From Microplitis mediator (lineage: Eukaryota > Arthropoda > Insecta > Hymenoptera > Braconidae): a DNA stretch of 64,000 bases. The position numbers and the translations under genes were made by a program. Position 1 is the first letter of the stretch; each line of letters begins with the position of its first letter. The notes under the pieces were generated by a model. That model had not been told where the DNA came from, made no database searches, and was given only the letters and a program-made list of their open reading frames with translations. Shown in pieces: positions 51,528-62,990 of the stretch. The stretch is from contig NC_079976.1 in assembly GCF_029852145.1 (NCBI RefSeq), positions 6,634,001 through 6,698,000 of the forward strand, in the 5' to 3' direction.

Positions 51528-52566
51528 ATATATAGAACCTCCTAATAAGCCATTGCCCGAATCAGTGAAAATTTCACCAATTAATTTTCAGCTGTACATG
51601 AATCCATCTTTTCTTTTATGACTATAAATAAACATTAAAATAATTTCTAGTCAACTATACAGCTAAAATATGTAATTACAATAATTATTAATTTAAAAAA
51701 AATAAACTGATTTAATAATCAATCGTTTAAGCCCTACTCCTAAAAATAGTGATTTTGATTACCATTTGGTAAACAAATATATAAGAATATAAAACATAAA
51801 ATAAAATGTGGTTTTCATGTACAGATAGAAGCTGTTATTGTGGTCGTTGATGCAGATCATTTGATTCTGTTCATTGAATTCTAAGGTCGACGTTGGATGG
51901 TTTCGTATTTCCTTCTCACTCTCTTTATTACTAAATCACATCCTACCGTCTTCTTCTTTCTCTCCTCCGCTACATTATATACATCCATCTATATATATAT
52001 ACAGAGAGAGTAAGACGAGAGTTATATTACGGCAACAAGCATTACGTAGGGTTGCCATCAGGGGGATAGGGTAAATTTAACCCCCTGAGGCCTGTGTACC
52101 TAATGGAAACAAGAAATTGCTGCAAACACTATTATTTACAGTTCGTCGCCTCGTAAATATCATGGCGTCCATCGTTTACTATAAACTCCTGTCTAAACTC
52201 TCTAAAGAGTAAAGAGATTGTCAATTCAAAAGCCATTTGCCACCTAGTTTACTTATTCTTATTTTATTATTTAAATAATTACAACAGGAAAAATAATACG
52301 TAAGTTATTATTTTTTATAAAAAAAATATATATATTTTTCCAACATTATTTTTTTTAAGTTTATCTAAAGTGTCTTTTTACACTTTATCCCGATAAATGA
52401 AAAGAAAGCATTGACAAGTGTTTAGATTGGATTATTGTTGGATTAATTCTTAAATAAATAAAATGTGAATTAAAACTTTAGCTTTAGATTGTTATTATTT
52501 ATTCGACTATTGTTTTTTTTTTATTTTTTTTTTTTTTGTGACCTTAGGTCAATTTTTTTGTTACTG
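51528..52566. other. Non-coding spacer
   Basis: Between the gypsy remnant and the next foldback element. There is a short TA/GA-rich tract at 51980-52015. Nothing else is recognised. Confidence 0.5.
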
Positions 52567-53415
52567 CGCACTAAAAAAGAAAATTTGTTATCTTAACAGG
52601 GGTTATCAGATATTTTCGGCAGGATTTTTTTCGGAAACAAAATCTCTCAATACAAAACACGGACCGCACTTTGATGCATAACTGTCTACTCTAGCGAAGT
52701 GCGCTTTAATTGTTTCATAATATTCATTTGTTTAAGAGAAAAACTCGGCAAAAGTTTCCATTTACTGTACAAGTGCAACAAAGATCGTACCATTTGTGGA
52801 CTTGAGTGTAATAGAGAGAAAAGTGCGAACCCCTGTTAACAAAAGTCAGGAGTACGCAGTTATTTGTTAAGATAACAAATCCATCTTGGTCAACGCAACG
52901 AAGTAACATTTGTTATGGTAAGTAAAGTGCAGTTGCCGTTATAACAAATGACATGCGTTGAGCTAAATATTAAATTAGATTTTATAAAGATTTCTTGACT
53001 CGAGAAAATTTTACTTCACCTAAGATATTATCGCTTCTCGATATATTCTCTTGAGTCAAGAAAATCACTTCGTCAAGGCGCCAGCCTTTAATTATACTTA
53101 GACATATTGGTATATGTCTATCTTTTCAACATAAATAGCGTTTAATATTTTAGCCATAATATACAAAATTTATGTCCAAAATCCAAAACTCGTGATGAAT
53201 TCTTAATGATATTGTTCACCTAATTAAAGCACTAAATTCTATGCGTATTCAAAAAATTTTTCCTCAACACATATCATTTGTTATAACAGCAACTTCACTT
53301 TACTTACCACAACAAATGTCACTTCGTTGCGTTAACCAAGAAAGTTTTGATATCATAACAAATAGCTGCGTAATCCTGACTTTTGTTATTATAGAAAATT
53401 TTTTTTTTCAGTGCG
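52567..53415. mobile_element. Foldback element with long inverted arms, interrupted by a 241-bp nested element
   Basis: The arms run CGCACTAAAAAAGAAAATTT inward and the inverse at 53415; about 155 bp of arm match once the insert is removed (AACGCAACGAAGT, ATAACAAATGA). 52596-52836 is a nested element with ends ACAGGGGTT/AACCCCTGT flanked by TA. A partial copy of the nested element occurs at about 46030-46158. Confidence 0.75.
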
Positions 53416-53996
53416 TGTTTAAAATAATTGATGATGTTCTAAATATCATGTTTAATATTCTGAAATACTCGAGTGCGATAAAAAATAATTTTTGATCTGG
53501 AAATTTCCACGACAAAGTCACGGATCCGATTTCCCCCTTTTTCTGGAGACATGTCTCTAATTATTATTCGAAATACTTTAATTATTATAGAAAATTAGCA
53601 TTTGAAGGACAAAATACCGTATAATGAATTCTAAAGTGATTTTTTTTTCTTTTTAATTTTTTGGGGGTCTGTCGTGCCCCAGGTATCTCATATTACTTTG
53701 AAATTAGATAAATATATAAACTCATAAAAATATTTTTATATTTTGAGTAAACGAATTAGTTTTTGGCAAATTTTTGAGGGAGTCCATCAAGCTCCGGGGG
53801 GTTCATTGTGCCCCGATCTTCCATATATATACACGGGAAAAAAAGATTTCTTGGTGCAAAAAATTTTTACTTGCCCTAAAAAATTTTTTGCTTTATGAAT
53901 TGAAACCGAAAATTTTCTTGAGCCAAGAAAAATTTTATAGAGCGAGAGCAAAATTTCTTCCGTAAAGAAATTCTTTCTAGTCTTAAGTCCTACTTG

Positions 53997-54163
53997 TATA
54001 TAGTGGAAACCTAAACATGGAAACCTTCTTAACAAGACAATTTATAGATAAATTGAGAAAAATATAGTTCGCCCGAACTGGGAATCGAACCCAGACCAAT
54101 TCGGTAACGCGCCGAGAGCTCTATCAGTTGAGCTATCCGGCACTATACCATATTCCGTTCAAT
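53997..54163 (-). mobile_element. tRNA-derived SINE, second copy
   Basis: The tRNA-like head is 54141-54071 on the minus strand, 67 of 71 bases identical to that at 25401-25471, with matching flanks on both sides. It sits next to a fragment of the ACACAGAAAAAAA foldback family (53832-53985). Confidence 0.7.
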
Positions 54164-55680
54164 TTGATCGATACCTTTAGAGCCACACAAGTCGTAAGAA
54201 AATGTTTGTTTCCATTTCATAATGCAAAATTTTTCTTACAAGGGGTTGTATATAGTGTTTGAAAGATCGCTTCGAAATTTGAATCGTATAATTCGAAAAT
54301 TTAAAAATTGTGAACCTTAATAATGATTGGATTCAGAAAAAATTTATATTTCATAATTATTATTAATATTATTTATATAGTCTCTGATTTGTTTCAATCA
54401 GTTCCTATTTTTCCGTAATTAATAAAACAAAAAAAAATTTTTTTACTGCCCATCTTACCTCTTCTATTAAAAATTGTGAATGTCTAATGAATGATAAAAT
54501 ATTCAGTGTTCGTGAAATAAAAAAAAAAAAAAAAAGAAAAATTCAACTTTGTTATTAAGCTGAAAGGGATTAGTTAGCGTAAATACCAACAGTTGCCGCA
54601 TTTTTATCTCTGATTACTGTTTCTTGAGAAAGTTAATTTTATTACCAACAAGTCAACTTATGTTGTATATATAAAAACTTTTATAAGTTTCATTTAACGT
54701 ATATAAATGTAAACATATATTTTATATACATTTGTTTCCTTATACTTATTTTATATTTTTATGCAACTACAAGAAGCTCTGAATCTAGAAGATGATGAAT
54801 GAGATGGAGTATGAGAAGATGAAGAAGTAGATATTTAAGATGCTTTCTGACACAACGAGCTTACAATTTATCATAACAATATTCTCATGATTTTCTTCGT
54901 ACACTCATTGCTGAATGTCTACTAATTTTTGTTTACATTTAGATTCACTATTTGTATATATTTTTAAAAATACATAACATTTATTGTTCATCGTAAGCTT
55001 ATTAATAAATCATATCTTAAAATTAATGTATTTTACTATGACGTTTACGATCAAATATATATGAAAGCAAGGGTTATATATATGTATATGCGTACAAAAA
55101 AAAATTACAACACGAAATGAAAAATAAAGTAACGTAGAAAAACAAATTTTGTAAATATATCAATAGAACGTATTCTATAGTAAGTCGTAGTGTATTTTAA
55201 TGTAATGAGTCCTATGTTACCGATACATTATTTTCGAGCAATGTTTACGCTGTTTTAATCCTTAAATGCGTATTGTAGGATGCAGCTTACATAACATTCT
55301 AATGGCTGAATGTCATGCGCCTTTGCCTTAAAAAACAACATGTCACCTGTGCACCGAGAACAGAGTTATCTCAATATACTGGACTGAAACTTCTCAAATA
55401 ATTTTTAAATTATTTTTTATCATTCATGCGATATAAGTGCTATCTTGTCGCACGCGAATTTACTTCTAGTCGCATGCAGATTGTCGTATAACCCACAAAA
55501 ATGTCATGGCAACAGTTGAATCAGCAAACAGCTACTCGGGGAATAAAATAGCGAGCACTAAAATAGTACTCATATAACATTAATAATAAAAAAAAGTATG
55601 TTCAATTCGTTCGTGCGCTCAACTTTGCTCTCGTGGGCAATCGACAACTTACCGCACTAGTTGTACAATATACTATTTCC
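54164..55680. other. Non-coding spacer
   Basis: AT-rich sequence with no recognised gene, RNA or clear repeat. Confidence 0.5.
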
Positions 55681-55689
55681 AGTAACTCC

Positions 55690-56450
55690 CATACCTTTAT
55701 AGGAAGAAACAATAGGCCAAAGCTTGGCCGAGGCTTGGCGCAAGACTTATTAACTCTGGGGAAAGCTTGAAATCCAAGCTTGGCTCAAGTCTGTCTAAGC
55801 ATCGAAATGATAACACCCAGCCAAGCTTGAGTGACAGTGTTGTGCCAAGACTGCATCTTAGTATTGGCCCAATAACCAATGCCAGTATTGTGCCAAGATT
55901 GCATCTAAGTATTGGCCCAATATCGAGAGCCAGTATTGTGCCAAGATTGTTGCTAAATAAGCACCTATGCTTATTAAAAATAAATTAAAAAAAAAAAATA
56001 TTAGTAGACATGTGCGGGATGGTAACATATGGAAATAAATTTGTACACAGAGAAATCAGGTGGATCGATGAAACTAATTTTTTTTTTTGCATTCGCTGGG
56101 TTTCGAACCTGGTCCTTCATGACTGCTAGGCAAGCGTCTTATCCACTAGGCTGTTACGCTATTCACAGAAGCCAGGGGTTTTTAGGTACCATTTGTTATT
56201 TAGACTGGTAAACCAAGGCTTGTCACTTGTATAATGGCTGAACCTTGTCCCAAGACTGGCAAACGAATGCATGTCACTTGAGTATTGGCTGAACCTTGTC
56301 CCAAGACTGGCAAACCAAGACTTGTCACTTGAGCATTGGCTGAACCTTGTCCCAAGACTGGCAAACCAAGACTCGTCACTTGAACGTTGGTCGGATCTCG
56401 GACCAACTTTGGGAGGCCGAGCCTCGGTAGCCCAGTATTGTACCAAGACT
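55690..56450. repeat. Minisatellite region with TTGGC-rich units and a tRNA-like segment
   Basis: 55790-55960 holds about three units around TTGTGCCAAGATTGCATC. 56215-56410 holds about four 51-bp units around TGAACCTTGTCCCAAGACTG. Because 51 is a multiple of three, long open frames appear on both strands; they are not genes. Between the blocks, about 56088-56158 on the minus strand is a tRNA-derived segment (CCTAGTGGATAAGACG and GGTTCGAAACCC as A and B boxes), probably a SINE head. Confidence 0.7.
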
Positions 56451-56547
56451 GGCCCCGTTGTCAATACTTTTTTTTCCTACAAGAGACATCACATAATTTT
56501 TTAAATATAAATAAAAAATCATGCATTTCAGGATTAAAATAGATATC

Positions 56548-57206
56548 CTAGTAGCATTCTTAAGGAAATTTTACGTAAGTCTCTGTATCTTCAGTCTTCA
56601 GCAAGTCTACATCGTCTGCAGTCTTGGACAAATCTGAGGTAAGATACTTCCGTAAGGTACGTTAAGTAAATCTGTAGTAATACTTGTTTGAGACAAGATA
56701 CTTGCTTAAGAGGCATTAGCTCAGACTTGCTGCAGAATTGCTTAAGATACCTGGACATAGCCACCCTTACTTCGTTACTTTGAGAGCCGTCTATTCAGCA
56801 TTAGTATAGTAAATTTAGTAGTATTCACTAAATATTTGATATAATTTTATCGAGTGAAAATATTATTAATTTGTAACACATTAAATTTAAATGAGGACTA
56901 CTGGGTTAGCTATAGGTACTGTGTATTGAGCTTGAAGTAATTCGGAGAAAAACAAACCCGATATCTTAAGAAATTCTGCAGCAACTCTGACCTAACATTG
57001 ATATATAGTAGACATATTGGTTAAGAATTGCTGCAGACTGTTTCTACAGATTTCCGTAAGTCTTTAGGAAGAATCTTAAGCAAGACTTGATGAAATCTTT
57101 GGCAAGTATACTTATGAAATACATCTTCTCCAAGTCTTGTTCAAATCTACCGTAAGAAACTTGTTGAAGGGCATTCGTCAAATACCACTTAAGACAATGC
57201 TACTAG
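56548..57206. mobile_element. 659-bp TIR element (CTAGTAGCATT ends), uninterrupted copy
   Basis: The ends are CTAGTAGCATTCTTAAG and CTTAAGACAATGCTACTAG. Its reverse complement aligns along its full length with the interrupted copy in Dcp2 intron 2 (32896-33910). It has many short TCTTAAG-type repeats and no coding potential. Confidence 0.85.
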
Positions 57207-60200
57207 GGTATAGACTTTTTTTGTCTATAAACCTGGGCTTTTTTTCAGCTACTTTTCGGCCGACAAGATATTTTATAACTTTTTTGGCTTAAAGTTTTTT
57301 TAACCAGGCTCGCTGCAATCGAGCAAAATCAACGCAGCACTGTAATAATTACCGTGTTGAGTAGTTGCTGTTTCATTGTAGCGATGTCACCGCCACCGCC
57401 ACGCACCAATGGAATTATTCAGAAATACTTTTTGGTTAATCTGTCCACACTTTGGTCAGCATGAATAATTTCTCCGTTTTCTACTGTTATTAATAACATT
57501 ATCGATTATTTTTTATTCATTGATCGTATATTTTTATAGAAATTCATCAAGTTTTAAATTTATGTAATTTTGTATTTATGACTCGAGAAAATATACTTTT
57601 AAATAAATTATAAAAGTGTAATTTTTTGAATGCTAATATACTTTTGGCAGTATAGTAATAGTTACAGTGCGGCATTAATATATATAATTAGTTTGAATTT
57701 CTATTACTATGCTTTAGTGTAATAAGTACTAGGCTGTAACAGAAATACTAGCTCTACTTTTCTCACTGTATATTAGTATTTGGGTACGTTTCTCTCCGTG
57801 TATAAAATAACTTAGACGATAAACTTCAAATATATTTTTTTTTGGTCAAAATTTCGATATGGTCGCTCTATTTGGAGTAATCAAATCACCTTATATATTT
57901 TCTAGGCTATGAATAAATATTAACAAAAAATAAATTTTTTTTATCTTCTGGTAAAAAGTGTTGTCTCATTTTGCCCCACTCTCTACTATATGTATTTCTA
58001 AAAATATGTAGCCGATAAATTTGATTTAAAATAGACAAATAAATGCATATTGTTATCTATAATTCAACTAATTTAGCATATTCACTTGAATAAACGTACA
58101 CTACAAAACAGCATGTCGTCATATCAAAATAGAATACGCTACAATAAGTTATTGGTGAGTGAACAGAAAATGGGGGGTAGTATTTTATACAGTTCCGTTG
58201 GGTTACACACTATGAATACATCAACAGTCACCAAGTGTGTGCTCGGAATATCATTCTCACTAGATCAAAAACACATTTTATTTATAATTCATATTTTATC
58301 TTTTATTTTTAAAATTCGTTCCCTGCATACTTTCAATCAACTTCTTTAATTACACTATTGTAGCTTGACAAAATTACAAGCATTGATTGCGTGCATTTAT
58401 TTTCATATTTTTGGCATCATAATTAGTATTTATCAAAAATTTATTTGCTGGTTACTAAAAGGAATAAAGTAATTTTAAAAAATGGTGATTAAATTTTGTT
58501 GTTAATTTAAAATTTTCAAGATCCACGGGATTTCAAGGAGATGTAAGGGGATGTAAGGGCTATGAAATTGTATATATTGACTGTTGAGAATATATAGTGA
58601 AGAGTTTATTGAAGTAGTGTAGAGTGGAAGCATTTTGTTACAGAGAACGGGGTGTCGGACGTTTATGACCCGCTCCCCTTTTCGTCTGTTCGTCGATGAA
58701 TGGTATAATCAGTGGTCGCGTGGCGTCTCATCCCCATGTGATATATACATTCACGCCCCTACTATCATCATCAAATTTTCGAGGGTGAAAAACGATAAAT
58801 AGAAAAGTTTTAAAAAATTTAAAGCTCAAAAATACTGTTTTTTTATTCAAGAATCGTAAGTACTAAAACTGAGTCTTGCTGCAGATAATAGTGAAGAGCT
58901 TTAAATTGCAAGTTTTGTGCAGACTTACAAAAAAATTTTGTATTATCTTGAATCTAAAGAATTGTGCAAGCTAATAAATAGCTCGTTGAGAAAACCACTT
59001 ACACATTTCTTGAGTAAATCTTGCGCTAGTAATGCGTGAGTTTGTCTTTAATAAAATTCTTGCGCAAGTTTGGCTCAAGAATTGCGTAAGTGGTTTTGTC
59101 AACGAGCCATGTGTAAGATATCTGTACTATTATTTCGTACAATATCATATGCTAGTAATACAAAATCTTGACTTAAAATCTTGCATAAATATCTTGTGAC
59201 AGATTTTTAGATACATAAAGACGTAGACTCGTAAAGGTTTTCCGTAAGACATTTTTGCAAAACTAACACAAGACTGCTACTAAACTGTCTTTCGTATGTC
59301 GTCTTGTACAACCCTGTTTAGAAAATATCATAGAATCCATTAGGTTCTCATAAATTCCTACAGAAATTTTATAAGAATGAATGAGTTCTATGAGAAGTGC
59401 TATAGTTAAGTATAGGGCCTTTTACATACAGCTATAAGAATCTATCGGATTTTTTAAGCAGGGAAACCTATGTAGTATCTATCAAAGATTTTAGTGATCA
59501 GTGTCTAGACCAGCAGCTTGTCATAGAAATCGTTCCATGGGCCACGATAAGGTTATGTTGTAACTCTAACAGTGGCCATATACAGTAACAGCGCTAAATA
59601 TTCGAATTCCATTGCCTATACACTATAAAAGATTTTTGGTGTGACTGTGGTTCCGTAGGACTTTACAGAGTCTGCTTGGTGTGAAATATCAAGCGGTTTA
59701 CTTTTAACATGGTATGAATGTTTTCTTTCACACAGTTCGGTATGATTAGCTCAAATATTGTTTGATAATATAATCAGTAGTCAAAAATTATCAAATAATA
59801 TATAGGTTGCAGTACATAATAGTATATCATTATTATTATTGATGTAGATTATTATAAAATAAAAATGGCGGTGTAAACGCTCCAATTCACAGTCAAAAAT
59901 TTAACACCGTGCGTCGCGTAACGTTCACACCGGCAGTGTTGAAAATTTTAACACCAAATCATTCGCACCACACCGCGGAATCAAAATTTTTCACAGCGTA
60001 TGCGACACAATATTCCCTATCATTGTTTTATTCTTTATTCCTATGCTGTAAAGTTGTAATTCTCACTAGCATTGCCATGGTTACTATCTAACATGGTAAT
60101 TATTACCAGACACAATAATCATTACCATTCCCTATACCCTAATGCCAATCTTTATCAATTCTTGATCAAGTTAAACAAAATTTTTTTTTATATCTATAAT

Positions 60201-60266
60201 TCTATACATAGTTTTTTTAAGATTTTGACTGATTACTACTACAGGGACAGTATCGCTTCCCATTTC
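57207..60266. other. Non-coding spacer upstream of the Sox gene
   Basis: 58940-59110 contains an inverted pair (ACGAGC...ACCACTTAC). 59330-59430 resembles the CATAGAATCC..TTCCTA repeat type. 59870-59960 is a fragment of the CGGTGTTA-rich family. 58625-58770 is relatively GC-rich and may be conserved regulatory DNA. No gene is recognised; the 87-codon frame at 58086 has no recognisable domain. Confidence 0.5.
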
Positions 60267-60565
60267 TACACAGAACGAAATTTTCTTTAAAAATTACCGT
60301 TAAATTCACTGTAATCGTGGGACGATGGCACGACCTAAACATTTGTCGGTAAGTGAGATAATTTTTAACTTTTTTCAACAAATTTTACCGTAGTCTACTG
60401 TAAATTATATTCGGTTTTCGGTAAATATTATGAAGTCTACCACAAAATAAATAAATTTTTTCGTAATTTTTATTTTAAAAATGGTAATAAATAAAAGCGC
60501 TGCATTATGTCCCACGATTACAGTGAATTTAACGGTAATTTTTAAAGAAAATTTCTTTCCGTGTA
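60267..60565. repeat. Foldback element with ACACGGAAAGAAATTTTC ends, copy 2
   Basis: Same arms as 50386-50679, with the core inverted relative to them. Confidence 0.8.
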
Positions 60566-60806
60566 TAAAAATACACCTTGTGACCATGTGGAATATTAAT
60601 AATTTCCATTTCCCTCTTCATTGTCGAGTACCTAATGAAAAAATTTGAATACTTCTATTGAAAATTATTATAAATAGTCTTTGCAATTTTAAATTATTTA
60701 AATTTCTGTTCCAAATCATTGAAAAATTTTGGGATCCAGTTCCAATAATTTATAGAACACTTTTAATGTATAAATGAAGAATGTTTAAAGAAATGTATAC
60801 TGCCAA

Positions 60807-60818
60807 AGTAGTAGTATC

Positions 60819-60849
<31 letters not shown>

Positions 60850-60868
60850 TAGTAGTAGTAGTAGTAGT
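60807..60868. repeat. (AGT)n microsatellite
   Basis: About twenty GTA triplets with one interruption, about 570 bp upstream of the Sox start codon. It produces spurious minus-strand frames rich in Thr or Leu. Confidence 0.9.
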
Positions 60869-61432
60869 GTAAGTATAAGTACAAGTATGTAGTAGTAAAT
60901 TGATAAACCCACACCTGTTGCACAACCTGGTACTTCGCAGTCGTAATATAACGCCGCCATGTCTTGATAGAGAGCCAATGGTGTTCAAGTATTAACAATA
61001 CTACGTGGTGGGAAGAAATAGTTAAATCTGATTGGCTTACTAAATTCACCCTCAACTCCTTTCCGGATTTTTCCCCTCTGATGTATTTCTTCATAGAGTT
61101 GGTTAACGCGATAGTAAAGCGTTAAGTCAAACCGAAAAGGTTCATGTGCTGATGACAACGCGATTTCATTTCCACTTGTCACTTAGCCACGGCATCGTCA
61201 CTTTATTTAACGGCACCAAAATTATAACCAAATAAGTCATTTTAAAACGTTACTAATAACAAAATTTTTCAGTTAATTGGTGAAGTGATTAACAATTAAG
61301 TCAAACGTTTGTTTAAATTTTTGAATTAACTATAAGCTTAATAATTGTTGTTATTATGTGATCAAGTGTGTTTACTGAAATAATGTTGATAGTGTTAATA
61401 TTTAATAATAGTAATTTGTTACCTGTTACAAA

Positions 61433-61635
61433 ATGTCGACAAAAACAATAAACAATGAGCATATTAAACGGCCGATGAATGCATTTATGGTATGGTCACG
61501 AGGACAGAGACGTAAAATGGCACAAGAAAATCCTAAAATGCATAATTCGGAAATATCAAAGCGTTTAGGGGCTGAATGGAAACAACTTAGTGAATCCGAC
61601 AAAAGGCCGTTTATTGATGAGGCAAAAAGATTGAG
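61433..61635 (+). CDS. SoxB-group HMG-box transcription factor, first coding exon (partial)
   Basis: ATG at 61433 opens MSTKTINNEHIKRPMNAF, directly followed by most of a SOX HMG box (MVWSRGQRRKMAQENP, HNSEISKRLGAEWK, RPFIDEAKRLR). The HMG box binds the minor groove at ACAATG-like sites and bends DNA. The residues are those of group B Sox proteins (SoxN, Dichaete, Sox21a, Sox21b), key in neural and segmentation programmes. The exon ends at 61635 with a phase-2 GTAAAT donor inside the box after AKRL, so the rest of the box is in the next exon, beyond the window. The HMG box starting 10 residues from the N-terminus and being split by an intron fits the Dichaete/Sox21 type better than an intronless SoxN, but I cannot choose. 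Confidence 0.88.
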
Positions 61636-62990
61636 GTAAATATACTTTTTTATATTAATGGCACATGAGAGATAGAAATCAATTTGGATTGAAATAAAAA
61701 ATATCCGTTTAAAATGGGCTGCTATAGAATTTTAAATGTCATACATTAGTTTTTTCTGGGGTGTGTATTAGTGAATTATATAAAATCAACTTTTATGGCA
61801 AGGAAGCTCATAAAATAAAAAACAGGATGATAAGTCGTTTCGTGTGAATGTTCCAGTTATATATATGTATGTATGTATATATATATGTAGAGAGAGTTGA
61901 AAACGACGGCGTTCCGTTGAAGCCACGCTGTCAGTGGCTTAACGTAATCTGTCCGTTCGTTCACGGCAACTCACAATGTGGCCCTCGAGATAACAAATAA
62001 AGCTCTATTGTCGCAATTGTGTGGATTTAAAAGGATTTTCACCGGCTCCCTTCGGCCCTGCACATCATCACACTGTCTCTTGTCCGTTCCGATGATATTC
62101 TTTCTCATTCTTTAGCTTAAAACACACACGTATCCACATATGAGCTTAAACTATCTCATATCTCTGGTTACACGCGTTATAATAACTACGATTATAGTAC
62201 AATTTTTATAATAAATAATTGGCTGTGAAGTCAAAAAAACTTAAAAATCCTTTTATATCAAAATTAAGAATTTTTTTTTTTTTATTGTAACAGCATTCGT
62301 GCTAATTTATGGGCTTCATTGTGTTAAAAAAATATATGAGGTAAAATGTTCCGAGTAATTGATAATAAGGACACAGAAAAATTATTTCTGGTGCAAGAAA
62401 ATTTTTTTTACCCCGTCTATTAACATTTTTTTGAGTTTTTGTTGAAAAAACAAAATTTTAATATTGACCCATTTTAAATTAATATATGTTGTGTCATATA
62501 AAAGCTTTCGAAAAAAAAAGTCAGTGGTTATATGTGAGAAAAAAAATTTTCACCTTTAGCTGTAATAACCCTTAAATAAAAACCATGAAAATTTATTTTT
62601 AAAATCTGCGTATACTTTGTTTACATATTTTGTTATTTACTTTTTCAAGTATCCCACCCTTTCTTATACAATGCAATTTTTTTTTGCACTGCCTATTGAT
62701 CTATTTTATTGAATCTCATATATGATTGTCAATAAATTATGTCCATTGACTGCAAAGAATGTGAATGCTTATTTTACAGAGCAATAGTGTTATTATCGAC
62801 TTTTCATTGAAAACATGTGAGAACATATATATTGTCTGAAACATTGTATTATACTTATGGATCACTAAATGTTAGTTGTAGATATTTGTAATTATGTTGT
62901 TTAGAGTATAAGGGGTGATGATAAAATCTCCGATTCATGTCATAGAGAAATTCATATGGATTCTTTTGATTTTTCCAGCGGGTTTTTAAG
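61636..62990 (+). other. Sox intron, proximal part
   Basis: 61895-62120 is clearly less AT-rich than its surroundings and includes ATTGTCGCAATTGTG, two ATTGT-type Sox-like sites facing each other. It is a candidate intronic enhancer. The rest is AT-rich, with a fragment of the ACACAGAAAAA family at about 62372. Confidence 0.45.

Noticed and set aside
56159..56504. Repetitive 77-101 codon frames on both strands
   Set aside because: Product of a 51-bp minisatellite; no domain and no start context.
60750..61094. Minus-strand frames with poly-Thr or poly-Leu
   Set aside because: Generated by the (AGT)n microsatellite upstream of the Sox gene.
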